Origin: Aurantimonas sp. 22II-16-19i
Lineage (GTDB): Bacteria; Pseudomonadota; Alphaproteobacteria; Rhizobiales; Rhizobiaceae
Length of the DNA: 64,000 nt
Reading direction: 5' to 3'
NCBI RefSeq assembly: GCF_002088275.1
Contig: NZ_AQQS01000002.1
Location: 248,001-312,000 of the forward strand
This document shows, piece by piece, positions 16,837 to 26,214 of the stretch. Every line of letters starts with the position of its first letter. The first letter of the stretch is position 1. The notes beneath the pieces were generated by a model. It was not told where the DNA came from. It ran no database searches and saw only the letters and a program-made list of their open reading frames with translations. A program made the position numbers and the translations under genes.

Positions 16837-19032
16837 TCAGCCGCGCCGGCCGTTGACGAGGTCGCTCTCGATGGAGAAGGGCGCGCCGAGGCGCATCTTG
16901 TAGACCTGGTAGTTCTCCATGATCCGCTGGACGTAGTTGCGCGTCTCGGTGAAGGGGATGCGCTCCACCCAGTCGACCACCTGGTCCAGCGACATGCCGC
17001 GCGGATCGCCGAAGCGCTCGATCCACTCGCGGGCGCGCCGCGGACCGGCATTGTAGGCGGCGAAGGTGAGGACGTAGGAGCCGTTGAAGTTGTCGATCTG
17101 GTCGCCGAGATACTGCGCCCCGAGGGTGGCATTGTAGGCGGGGTCCGAGGTCAGGCGCTGGGGCGAGTAGGCGACGCCGACCTTGCGGGCCATGCTCTTG
17201 GCCGTCCCCGGCATCAGCTGCAAGAGGCCGAGGGCGCCCACCGGCGAGCGGGCCTTCGGGTTGAAGGCGCTCTCCTGCCGGGCGATGGCATAGGCGAGCG
17301 CCTTGCCCGAGGCCGAGATGTTGGCGCTCGCGGGGATGACGCCGATCGGGAAGGCGAGGGCGGGGGCGTCGATACCGCGCCAGTAGGAGATCTTGCCGAC
17401 CTGCAGGACGAGATGGTGGTCGCCGCGCCGCTCTGCCATGACCGAGAGAAGGGCGAGTTCGCCGGGACTGTCGAGCTCGCGGGCGAGATCGCGGTAGAGG
17501 ATGTCGGCGCGCCAGTCGGAGCCGATCTGCTCCAGCCGCTGGATCGCCCGGACGGCCGGGCGCGAGGCGAAGCGGCTGCGGTCGGCCGAGCTCGGGTTGG
17601 GGAACTCGATCGCGCCGGGCCTGTGGCCGAGCCGCGAGGCGGCGAGCTGGCCGTAATAGGTCGCGCCGTAATGGGCGGCGCGCTGGTAGTAGCCGCGGGC
17701 ATCGCCGCCGCCGCCGGCCTCGGCGGCGCGGCCGAGCCAGTAGTAGCCCCGCGACAGCGACAGCGGCTTGTTCGACATCTGGACGATGCGGGCGAAGTGG
17801 CGGGACGCCGTCCCGGGATCGCGCAGGAAGCGCATCGCGATCCAGCCGGCGTGGAACTCGGCCTCCACCGCCTCGGTGGAATCGGCCGCCGAATGGCCTG
17901 CCGCGACCCGGTAGGCCTGTTTCGCCTTGCCGAGATCGAGAAGGTCGCGGGCGACGATGCGCCGCTCGTTCCACCAGGCGTCGGGATCGATGAGGACCGC
18001 CGGATCGCGCGGCGCATTGGCGATGATCTCGGCGGCCTCGTCGACCTTGCCGGCCTTGCGGTTGTATTCGACGAGGGCGAGCAGATAGCCGGGATCGGAG
18101 CGCTGGGACCGCGGCACCGCCGCAAGCAGCCGCCCGGCATTGCCCTCGCCGCGGATGACGGCGGTGCGGGCGGCATAGAGCTCGCGCGCGCCGGCGAGCT
18201 TGGCGACCCGCGCGGCGTCGCTCACCCGTTCGCGGTAGAGCAGCATGTCCATGCGCGCCTTGTGATCGGCGGGCCCGATCAGCGTGCCGAAGGTCGACAG
18301 CATCGTGCGCTCGAGCGAGGTGTCCATCACCTCGCTGCGCCAGGTCCGGGCGATCAGCTGCTTGGCGCGGCCCACTTCGCCGACGCCGAGATAGGCCCTG
18401 GCGAGGGCCATCGCGCCCTGCGGGCTCTCCGGCGTGCTGTTGGCGAAAGCGGCCAGAACCTCTCGCGGGCCGTGATTCTCGCGCCAGATGGCCTTTTCGG
18501 AATTGATCCGCAGGTCCTTCATGCCCGGCCAGCCGGCGAGCGTGCGGGCGGCATTGGCGATCTCGATCGCCGGCACGTCCCTGCCGCCGGTGAGGGCGAT
18601 CGCCCAGGTGAGGATCTCCCGGTCGAGGGAGCCGGGGGTCATGCCCTCGCGGATGGCCCGGGCGCGCAGGGCGTTGTTGTCGGAGAGCGCCTGCAGCCCG
18701 TTCTTCAGATCGCCCTCGACCGGCCGGACCGGATTGACGGCCCGCGGCATCGCCGCGATCGAGGCGGTGAAGGCGCTGGTTCCTGACGGCATCTCGGCCG
18801 GCGGGCGGCGCGGGATCGGGATGTCCGCCGGCACCGCGGCGGCCGGCGCGCCGAAGCGTCCGGCATCGAGGCCGACGCCGGCCCCCATGCTGCCGGTGAG
18901 GCCGGCGGGCCGGCCGCTCGGCAGCGGGCCGACCTCGGGCAGAAGTCCCGGCTGCGCCAGGCTCGGCTGCACGATCAGCGACGCCGCGAGCGTCATCAGC
19001 AGGCATCGGGTGATACGCGGAAGTCTCGGCAT
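16837..19032 (-). CDS. Soluble lytic murein transglycosylase
   Basis: This 731-residue periplasmic enzyme has a Sec signal peptide (residues about 1–27, ending SLAQ), a long helical superhelix domain, and a C-terminal SLT catalytic domain. The catalytic Glu is E587 in ARQESAFNP, followed by SPVGALGLLQLMPGTAK and AYNAGPRRAREW. It cleaves the MurNAc–GlcNAc bond of peptidoglycan, forming anhydro ends. ATG 19032 was chosen over the in-frame ATGs at 19044 and 19038 because GAGG lies 6 bases before it. An unusual Pro/Gly-rich N-terminal stretch of about 50 residues precedes the first helices. Confidence 0.92.
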   Translation of the reverse strand: MPRLPRITRCLLMTLAASLIVQPSLAQPGLLPEVGPLPSGRPAGLTGSMGAGVGLDAGRFGAPAAAVPADIPIPRRPPAEMPSGTSAFTASIAAMPRAVNPVRPVEGDLKNGLQALSDNNALRARAIREGMTPGSLDREILTWAIALTGGRDVPAIEIANAARTLAGWPGMKDLRINSEKAIWRENHGPREVLAAFANSTPESPQGAMALARAYLGVGEVGRAKQLIARTWRSEVMDTSLERTMLSTFGTLIGPADHKARMDMLLYRERVSDAARVAKLAGARELYAARTAVIRGEGNAGRLLAAVPRSQRSDPGYLLALVEYNRKAGKVDEAAEIIANAPRDPAVLIDPDAWWNERRIVARDLLDLGKAKQAYRVAAGHSAADSTEAVEAEFHAGWIAMRFLRDPGTASRHFARIVQMSNKPLSLSRGYYWLGRAAEAGGGGDARGYYQRAAHYGATYYGQLAASRLGHRPGAIEFPNPSSADRSRFASRPAVRAIQRLEQIGSDWRADILYRDLARELDSPGELALLSVMAERRGDHHLVLQVGKISYWRGIDAPALAFPIGVIPASANISASGKALAYAIARQESAFNPKARSPVGALGLLQLMPGTAKSMARKVGVAYSPQRLTSDPAYNATLGAQYLGDQIDNFNGSYVLTFAAYNAGPRRAREWIERFGDPRGMSLDQVVDWVERIPFTETRNYVQRIMENYQVYKMRLGAPFSIESDLVNGRRG

Positions 19033-19342
19033 GGACATCCTCATCGGGTGTCGGAAATCGGGCGAAGCGCCGGGGCGATGTCTTCCGGCATGGTTGCCGA
19101 CAATCTCACGATCGCCGTTAAGGCCGTGTTACCAGCAGGCTTTTCGCCGGTACCCCGGCAAATGACGACCCCGCTTGTCTCCTCCCCGGAGCTTCAATAT
19201 GGTCGCGCTTCCAGCGAAGGGTCGGCGACGGTTCACGCCCCGCTCGGGGGAGGATCGATCGGGCCGCTCGGGGCGACGGCTGGCGGTTCTCCGGCAAACA
19301 GAACAAAATTCGCGGGGCACAGTCCCGAAGGGTGGATATAAC
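19033..19342. other. Divergent intergenic region slt/dapA
   Basis: This 310-base region holds the promoters of the transglycosylase (minus) and dapA (plus). The best plus-strand candidate is TTGTCT (19175–19180), a 17-base spacer and TATGGT (19198–19203). No gene or RNA structure was recognised. Confidence 0.4.
19175..19203 (+). promoter_or_regulatory. Candidate dapA promoter
   Basis: TTGTCT and TATGGT are separated by 17 bases, about 140 bases ahead of the dapA ATG. The match to the sigma-70 consensus is moderate, and no transcription start is known from the sequence. Confidence 0.33.
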
Positions 19343-20224
19343 ATGTTCAAGGGCTCGATTCCGGCGCTGGTGACGCCGTTCGACAAGGACGGCGGCCTCG
19401 CCGAACAGGTCTTTGCCGACTTCGTCGAATGGCAGATCGCGGAAGGCTCGAGCGGGGTCGTTCCGGTCGGCACAACGGGAGAGAGCCCCACCCTCAGCCA
19501 TGACGAACACAAGCGCGTCGTCGAGCTCTGCGTCAAGGTCGCGGCGGGTCGCGTTCCCGTGATCGCCGGGGCCGGCTCCAACAACACCGACGAGGCGATC
19601 GACCTTGCGGTCTTCGCCGAGAAGGCCGGGGCCGACGGGCTCCTGGTGGTGACGCCCTATTACAACAAGCCGAACCAGCGCGGCCTCTATGCCCATTACG
19701 CGGCGGTGGCCAAGGCGGTGTCGCTGCCGATCCTGATCTACAACATTCCGGGTCGCTCGATCATCGACATGACGCCGGAAACCATGGGCCGGCTGGCGGC
19801 GGACTTCGCCAATATCGTCGGCGTCAAGGATGCCACGGCCAAGGTCGACCGGGTCTCCGAGCAGCGGCTGACCTGCGGCAAGGATTTCGTCCAGCTCTCC
19901 GGCGAGGACGCGACGGCGCTCGGCTTCAACGCCCATGGCGGCCATGGCTGCATCTCGGTGACGGCGAATGTCGCCCCGCGGCTCTGCGCCGAAATGCAGG
20001 CCGCCTGCGCCCGCGGCGACTATGCGGGCGCGGTCGAGATCCAGGACAGGCTGATGCCGCTGCACAAGGCGCTGTTCATCGAGCCGAGCCCGACGGGCGT
20101 CAAATACGCGCTGGAAAAGCTCGGCAAGGTGGCAAATTCCGTCCGCCTGCCGCTGGTGCCCATCGAGGCATCCACCGCCGAGACGATCGACCGGGCGCTC
20201 GCCCATGCCGGCCTCCTGAACTGA
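19343..20224 (+). CDS. dapA: 4-hydroxy-tetrahydrodipicolinate synthase
   Basis: This 293-residue TIM-barrel enzyme condenses pyruvate with aspartate semialdehyde in lysine and diaminopimelate synthesis. Key parts are [14 protein letters not shown], the VVTPYYNKP tyrosine motif, YNIPGRS and the Schiff-base lysine K162 in [13 protein letters not shown] 19343 follows AAGGGTGG at 7 bases; the long upstream open frame is not conserved. It precedes smpB, an arrangement common in Hyphomicrobiales. Confidence 0.95.
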   Translation: MFKGSIPALVTPFDKDGGLAEQVFADFVEWQIAEGSSGVVPVGTTGESPTLSHDEHKRVVELCVKVAAGRVPVIAGAGSNNTDEAIDLAVFAEKAGADGLLVVTPYYNKPNQRGLYAHYAAVAKAVSLPILIYNIPGRSIIDMTPETMGRLAADFANIVGVKDATAKVDRVSEQRLTCGKDFVQLSGEDATALGFNAHGGHGCISVTANVAPRLCAEMQAACARGDYAGAVEIQDRLMPLHKALFIEPSPTGVKYALEKLGKVANSVRLPLVPIEASTAETIDRALAHAGLLN

Positions 20225-20420
20225 CGCTCCAGCCCCGCGCTCCCGCCTGCCGTGCCAGGACACGCGGCGAGAGGGCCTGGCACGGGGCGGCTGCGTGCCG
20301 GCGGTCCCTCTGGCGGTGCTCCCTCTGGCGGTGGGGGCCGGCAGGGACCAGATGTCGGGTCGAGACGACGACCCGCCCCAACTCAGAAGGACGTGCGCTT
20401 TTCGCGTACTGCATCGCACC

Positions 20421-20891
20421 ATGGCCAAGAAGAAACCCGCCGATTCCAACATCGCGGCCGAAAACCGCAAGGCGCGGTTCAACTACGAGATCATCGAGAC
20501 GCTGGAGGCGGGGCTCGTCCTCACCGGCACCGAGGTGAAGTCGCTGCGCGAGGGCAAGGCGTCGATCGCCGAGGCCTATGCGACGGAAGAGCAGGGCGAG
20601 CTCTGGCTGATCAATTCCAACCTGCCGGAATATCTGCAGGCCAACCGCTTCAACCACAACCCGAAGCGCCGCCGCAAGCTGCTGGTCCACCGGACCCAGC
20701 TGAACAAGCTCGCCGGCGCCGTGCAGCGGGACGGCATGACGCTGGTGCCGCTGAAGATCTATTTCGACGAGCGCGGCATGGCCAAGATGGAACTCGCCGT
20801 CGCCAAGGGCAAGAACGCCCCCGACAAGCGCCAGACCATCAAGGAACGCGAATGGAACCGCCAGAAGGCGCGGATCCTGAAGGAAGGCTGA
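20421..20891 (+). CDS. smpB: SsrA-binding protein
   Basis: This 156-residue SmpB binds tmRNA and delivers it to stalled ribosomes. [36 protein letters not shown] and the C-terminal basic tail ([22 protein letters not shown]) are diagnostic. ATG 20421 gives the standard N-terminus MAKKK. The partner tmRNA gene was not found nearby. Confidence 0.96.
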   Translation: MAKKKPADSNIAAENRKARFNYEIIETLEAGLVLTGTEVKSLREGKASIAEAYATEEQGELWLINSNLPEYLQANRFNHNPKRRRKLLVHRTQLNKLAGAVQRDGMTLVPLKIYFDERGMAKMELAVAKGKNAPDKRQTIKEREWNRQKARILKEG

Positions 20892-21087
20892 GGCGCGGCC
20901 GCTCCCTCTCTCCGTCCCCGGCGCCGGATGCTCCCGCTCGCGGCGACACCGATGACCGCGGCGCCCGAAGAGAACGCGTGCGAAAATGCCCGGCGGCGCG
21001 GTGCGCCCCGAGATTGGCTGCAGTCCCTTTGCCGGGGCGCTTCGAGACGCGCCGCGGCGATGTCTGGCCGCCCCGAACGGAGGGGCA

Positions 21088-21149
21088 GCGGAACGCCGGA
21101 GGCAAGCCCTCCGATAATCTAGTCTAACGGCTCGCCTCCGGCGTTCCGC
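21088..21149. repeat. Perfect 16-bp inverted repeat
   Basis: GCGGAACGCCGGAGGC (21088–21103) is exactly complementary to GCCTCCGGCGTTCCGC (21134–21149), separated by 30 bases. No T-run follows. It could be a recombination or insertion remnant, or part of a structured RNA. Confidence 0.8.
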
Positions 21150-21251
21150 ACGGTGTCTTTTCGGGCCCTTCTGGCTTGCCACATCCTGCGTGGTCCCTTG
21201 GGCTTTCGCCGCAGGGCCGCACCGAATGCGCTCACCGGCTGCCGGCGCTTC

Positions 21252-21280
21252 ACGGGAGCCCCCTTTTCAGGGCCTCCCGT
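21252..21280. repeat. Hairpin with T-rich loop
   Basis: ACGGGAG (21252–21258) pairs with CTCCCGT (21274–21280). CCC/GGG pairs extend the stem past a single-base bulge, around a loop containing TTTT. Confidence 0.6.
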
Positions 21281-21390
21281 TGTAGCGGCCCGATCCGCAC
21301 CCGCGCCGTAGTACGCGAGGGGCCGGCGGAGCCTCGAACCCGTCCGAGCCGTGAACAACCCTCCGGAAGGGGCCACGCCGCGGACACCGC

Positions 21391-21440
21391 CCGTCTTCCC
21401 GAACGATCCCGGCGATCATTCGTGTCCCTCGGGAAGACGG
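21391..21440. repeat. Perfect 12-bp inverted repeat
   Basis: CCGTCTTCCCGA (21391–21402) and TCGGGAAGACGG (21429–21440) are perfect reverse complements around a 26-base loop. The loop itself contains ACGA and TCGT ends that can extend the stem. Confidence 0.75.
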
Positions 21441-21500
21441 CGAGAGGATCGTAGGGCGCGTAGGTGGGGGCGGGGATATCTTTTTGGCGCTCGCTCTCTT

Positions 21501-21531
21501 CCCTCGTCCTTCGACTGGCTCAGGATGAGGG
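21501..21531. repeat. Palindromic element copy (TCGTCCTTCGA type)
   Basis: CCCTCGTCCT at 21501–21510 pairs with AGGATGAGGG at 21522–21531 with one G·T position. It is the same unit as at 15.7 kb and in opposite orientation to the copy at 21621–21653. Elements of this kind are widespread between genes in Hyphomicrobiales as far as I know. Confidence 0.65.
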
Positions 21532-21620
21532 ACGAGAACGGTTGCGCCCATCACGGCGTCGGCCGAAGATATTGACGGGTCGACGCCCACGCCGACGTTG
21601 CCACAGGGTGGTCCCAGTAG

Positions 21621-21653
21621 CCCCTCATCCTGAGCCTGTCGAAGGACGAGGGG
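21621..21653. repeat. Palindromic element copy (inverse orientation)
   Basis: CCCCTCATCCT (21621–21631) pairs with AGGACGAGGGG (21643–21653), again with one wobble position. With the copy at 21501 it flanks about 90 bases. Confidence 0.65.
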
Positions 21654-21969
21654 CGCTTGGTGATGGAGGCCGGAAATCAGCCCTGCGCCCATCTCGGCCG
21701 TTATAATCATCGTGTCTGCCGCTTGAAACTGAACGTTCTTGCCAGATGCGTAAACGCCAGTAAGGCGCAAAATTTCTGGCCGATTCATTTCAGCCTGAGA
21801 GAGAACAAAAAAGGACCGAATCGTCCCCGTTCGGGTTTTGCAACAGGGCCTAGATGGAAGAGTTGGCCGCGCACGATCCTCCGGTTGCCATCGCTATTTT
21901 TCTGAATCTGCCGCTGTCTCTTCGCGACTTAGATTGTTACTTTTCACTCGCTGCAACTACAGTGGCAAT

Positions 21970-24900
21970 GTGAACCCAAGCCTCGGAGCGCTCATTTCTA
22001 CGCCCTTTCATATTCCCCGCACTCTCCGCGTAAGAGATAGGACAATGCCCGAGGCGGAGCTTCTCGTTGAGCCGGGCCTCGCCATTGTTCTTGCCGAACC
22101 CGGCGCAGGGAAGACCGAGCTACTCGCCAGCGCGGCCCGAAGGCTGGGAGGGACGCGCATACGGGCTAGCACCGTACGGAATTCCACCCGGTCCGCACTC
22201 CTCATCGTAGACGCATTCGACGAGGTGGCGCGTGTTGGCGAAGCTCGCGTGCACGACATTCTGCACAAAATCCGAGATTCAGAGCCCGAACGCGTTCTCC
22301 TCTCAAGCCGTTCTGGCGAGTGGGAGGATGCCCGGACCGGACTCACCAAGGAGATCTTCGGGATAGAACCAATGGTCGCTCATCTCGTGCCGCTGGACGA
22401 GGGAGAACAGCGACGGCTCTTCGAGCACCTCCACCCCGACCGCTCATTCGATGCGTTCTATAGGGGGATACACCAGTTCGATCTCCACCACCTCCTGGGC
22501 AATCCCGAGTTCCTGCGGCTCTTCGCGGGCGCCTACGACGAAGCCGACGGACGATTGACATCGCGGGATGGCGTTTTCACCCTAGCAGTCGAGAACCTCG
22601 CGAAAGAGTCAAACCCGGACGTCACAACGCGGGGGGCGCCGGCACGTCAGGCGCGCATTGCATGGGCGAACGAGGTCTTCTCGAAACTGCTCCTTTCCGG
22701 TGCGGATGGCATCGCTTTGGGCGATATCGCAGAGGACGACCTCCATCCGCAGTTCGAGACCATTGGTATGGGCGGTGATGGGCCGCCATCCGTTTTGGGG
22801 ACGAGGCTTTTTCGCCCGGGGGGGGGGCGACGAACCAGCACGAGCCGGTCCATAGGATAGTCGCTGAATACGGGGCAGCGAAACATCTTGTCGGCCGCAT
22901 CGGCGATCCGTCGTACCGTTTGACGATCACGCAATGTCTCGCCTTGGTCGCTCCGAACGGAACGGTGCGGGATGATCTGCGCGGGCTATTGGGCTGGGTG
23001 GCCGCTTTAGGGCCTCAGACGATCCAGGACGCGGCGATTGCGCTCGATCCCTATGCAGTGTTGTCCAACGGCGATCCGTCGCGGCTTACCTCGACCTCAC
23101 GGATGAAGCTGATCGGCGCACTGGCTGATCTGAACGCTGACGACCCCTACTTCCGCCGCAGCGACAGATGGCGGACCTTCAGTGCATCCGGCTTCTTCAC
23201 CGGAAACGTAGTTCACGCAGTCCGGCCGATGCTCGCCGCATCGGCTGATGGGCACCTTAGAGGATTGCTGCTGGAGCTTCTCGTCGGATCTCCCGCCGTT
23301 GTCGAACTTCGGCCTGAACTCGAAGCCATTCTCCTCGATGAAAACGCCTATATTGGTCCTCGCCTCAATGCACTGTCCTGCTTGTTAGGTGACAGCACTT
23401 ACGAGCTGGACGAAGCACTTCGAAGTCTCGTGGCCATGCGGGACCTCGATGCCCTCCGGTTGGCCTCCGAGATCTTCATGAAGATGGCAGACGCGGCGCC
23501 CTACGAGCCGCTCCGCTCGGCACTTCAGGCTTCCGCCGGCCTTTACCCGACAGATCGTTTTGACCGTTCGCGTGTCATTGGCGAGCGATACTTCATCAAG
23601 CGGCTCGTCGGGGAACTCGCCCTTGATCTCACGGTCCGACTGCTGGATGATCTGACGGATGGGCTCCGCTGCATCTGTGGTCAGGAGCGATACCGCTGCC
23701 ACTGCCGCGACGGCATCAGCAAGATCGTGGGCCTGCTCCTCGACAACTATTTCGAACGTGCTCGTAGCCTCCATGATCCTGATCGGGTTTGGAGATGGGT
23801 ACGAAGCCTCCAATTTCACGGCCAGATTGGGACCGATCGGAGCGCCTCCGTGGCGGCGCTTCAAGCAGACGACACTCTCAGGCGAGCGCTTTATAAACGC
23901 GCCTTTGCGGCGCTGACGTCCCGAAGTGAAATCTCCGACGTGGCCTTCGACGTCATGAACTCCCGTGGGCATTCCGGCTTATGTCAGCGTGAGGGCGATG
24001 CGCGCTGGCTAGTCGATCTCGCATACGAGACCGACAATCCTTCGCTCTGGACCGTATTTGCACCGTCCCACCGATACTATGCTGCCAGCGAATTACGAGG
24101 GCCGGTCGATCTACGCCGGCATTGCCGCGAACAGGCGCGAGAGAAGCCGATCTTGATGCGCGAATGGGCAAGGATGAACCGCGCGCTAAAGAAAAACTGG
24201 GAGCAGCATCGGCCACGACGATATCGATTCGAAGCAAGGCAGCGGGGACGAGTACGCCGTTTGGCTGAGGCCAACACTGCCTTCTTCCGAGAGAATCGGC
24301 TGGCGATCGAACAAGGCGAGAATGTTCGATGGACCTGTGATGTTGCTAGGACCTACCTCATTCAGCCTGACATGCTTCCTGAAGTGACTCATGGTCTGTT
24401 CGATCCGGAGATCATTCTCAGACGTAGCCTTCTAACTCTGAGCGATCGTTGCCCTTCAGTCGGAGAAGTTGGGGAAGGTGATAAACAAGGATGGGTGCAG
24501 ATTTTCCTCGCCGGAGCCGTCGCGGAATTTCGCGCGACAGGAACCCTAGCGACGGTCGCGCCAAACATTCTTCGAACCATCCTGCTCGGCACCCATGGCT
24601 ACAGCGCTTTTGCGGAAGGTGAACGGGAGGCATTCCTTGCCGAGCTCCGCCAGCGGGTCGCTCTGCCACCCGAAGAAGTGGAAACCTATGCTCGCTCGTA
24701 TCTAGAGCCCTCGCTATCGGGTTCGGCGGCCTACACTGACCTCCACTTTCTAGACCGCGAGCCGGCGCTGAAGCACTTGCGTGCCTCTCTTCCGCTCGAA
24801 TGGCTGCGCCGGTTTCCCGACCTGCCCCTCGAGACTCTCGAGACTCTGTTCGACATGGCCGCGGGTCACGGCGATCGGGGAGAACTGCTTACGTTGATGA

Positions 24901-25958
24901 GAGAGCGGTGCATGGCACTCAACGAGGGCATGCTACCTCATCGAAATGAGAAGCAAAGACGCTTCTGGTTCATCCGCGACTTCTGGTTTTCTCAGGAGGT
25001 CCATCCACTCGTCTGGGCGTACATGGAACGAGATCGCGATACTGTCTTGTGGCTGGAGCAGCTACGGGAACGCGGCCGGGCGGAGGATGCTATCTGGACG
25101 ACGTTGTCCGCCCCGAAGATCGAGCGAATCCTCCGCACGTATCTCACCGAGTGGCCCGTCGTCCCCCTCCCGTCGAGTTGGGGAACCGGCAGCCCTAGGG
25201 GAGAAACGGCGTATCGCTACCTCCGAGATATCGTCTGGCAAATCGGTCGGGACGATCCGGCCGTCGCGCTGCCCGTCGTCGAGAGGTTGCTAGCCGAGAC
25301 GATTGCTTTGCCCTCCCTCAACGATCTTCGCAGCATTCGGGCCGACCTTCGCCGTCGGGCAGCGACGGCCTCGACGCGCGCCCGTCCGGCAGAGGTCGCG
25401 GCCTCTCTCGACGCCGGGCTCCCCGCCAGTGTCGAACAGTTGCGTGCGCTCGTGCTCGAGTTTCTTCAGGAGATGCAGAAGGACATCCGGGCTGGGCACA
25501 ATAAGGTGCGCGATCAGTTCTATGACGGCGGCGAACGCCTGAATGAGGTCCGCGCGATGGCCTGTGTGTCCTCATGGCTCGAACCCCGTCTGGCCCCGTA
25601 TGATGTGCACGATGTGGTCGAGCACCAGTTGGCGGACCGGAACCGGTGTGACCTCACCACAACCCGGATGGTCGCCGGCCAGGCACGGATGCTCGTGATC
25701 GAGGGCAAGGGACAGTGGCACAGCGATTTATTCACGGCGGCCAGTGCGCAACTCGCTGACCGCTATGGAATGCACCCCCACGCCGACGAGCAGGGCATCT
25801 TCCTCGTCGTCTGGTACGGGGCGGGGGTCGAGGTGGCCGGACGCAAGCGCCATGGTTTCGCGTCTGCCGCTGAGCTGCAAGCTTCCATTGAGGCTAGACT
25901 GTCAAGTCACCTGAAAGGGCGGGTCGATGTCGTGGTCCTAGATGTATCGCGCGCTTGA
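21970..25958 (+). pseudogene. STAND/NACHT-like NTPase with C-terminal PD-(D/E)XK-like domain, frame-interrupted at a poly-G run
   Basis: Two adjoining open frames (to 22860 and from at least 22809 to 25958) together encode about 1,330 residues. The first, from a GTG at 21970 (ATG 22045 also possible), has a P-loop EPGAGKT (43–49), Walker B LLIVDAFDEV (77–86) and a sensor-like VLLSSRS (109–115). The second frame continues with HEPVHRIVAEYGAAKHL, which resembles the conserved segment after the winged helix of STAND ATPases, then a long helical-repeat region. A C-x-C-x6-C-x-C cluster lies near 23673. The C-terminus has CDLTTTRM and VIEGKGQW, giving a D…E-x-K site (codons at 25650 and 25701–25709), and QLADRYG: a PD-(D/E)XK-like nuclease pattern. 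The frame changes at ten consecutive G (22818–22827); one more or two fewer G would restore a single frame. Codon use is less GC-biased than in the neighbours, which suggests transfer. A defence role is inferred from architecture only. Confidence 0.72.
22818..22827 (+). repeat. Homopolymeric G10 tract at the frame break
   Basis: Ten G follow CCC. Upstream, the frame reads …GTRLFRPGGG and stops at 22860. Downstream, the other frame reads …HEPVHRIVAEY. Slipped-strand change, sequencing error and true mutation all fit. Confidence 0.85.
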
Positions 25959-26214
25959 AGCGCCAAGCATGTCCTAGCTGCATCCGCGAGCATTTCGTGA
26001 AGCGTTTCAGTGATGGATCTGCGAACGGCAGTGCACCGCGCCAATACCTCTTGTCCCGCCGGAAGCTATCCCGCGTCCCCGTCATTGGCCTGGTGGTCGC
26101 TTTGAGTTGATTGTCGAATGGCCAATTTCTGCGCTCACCCACCCCAAAGCTTCCAGGCAGCTTCCGGCCATTCCAGCCGAATCCCGCCTTGACGACCACC
26201 GACGTCGGCCCCCC
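25959..26214. other. Right flank of the accessory segment
   Basis: This 256-base gap lies between the convergent NTPase and DUF2252 genes. A minus-strand open frame (26199–25894) overlaps the NTPase end. Its translation looks like decayed sequence and not a gene. No tRNA or attachment-site repeat was recognised. Confidence 0.45.

Larger units (their letters stand above)
20892..21969. other. 1.1-kb non-coding stretch with clustered inverted repeats
   Basis: I find no credible protein-coding gene here. The open frames on both strands are arginine-rich or lack any family signal. The stretch instead contains three strong inverted repeats (21088–21149, 21252–21280, 21391–21440) and two copies of a palindromic element (21501–21531, 21621–21653). 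GC content falls visibly from about 21690 onward, marking the left side of the accessory segment. Confidence 0.6.

Noticed and set aside
21310-21350. tRNA-like GGGTTCGAGGC on the minus strand
   Set aside because: The flanking bases cannot form a T-stem or acceptor stem.
21119-21376. An 85-codon minus-strand frame near smpB
   Set aside because: It has an arginine-rich translation, spans inverted repeats and has no ribosome-binding site. It is treated as non-coding.
20892-21700. tmRNA gene next to smpB
   Set aside because: No tag-peptide coding sequence (Ala-Asn-Asp-Asn type) and no tRNA-like T-arm could be found on either strand.
25894-26199. 101-codon minus-strand frame at the right edge of the NTPase segment
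   Set aside because: It overlaps the NTPase C-terminus, has no recognisable domain and looks like decayed sequence.
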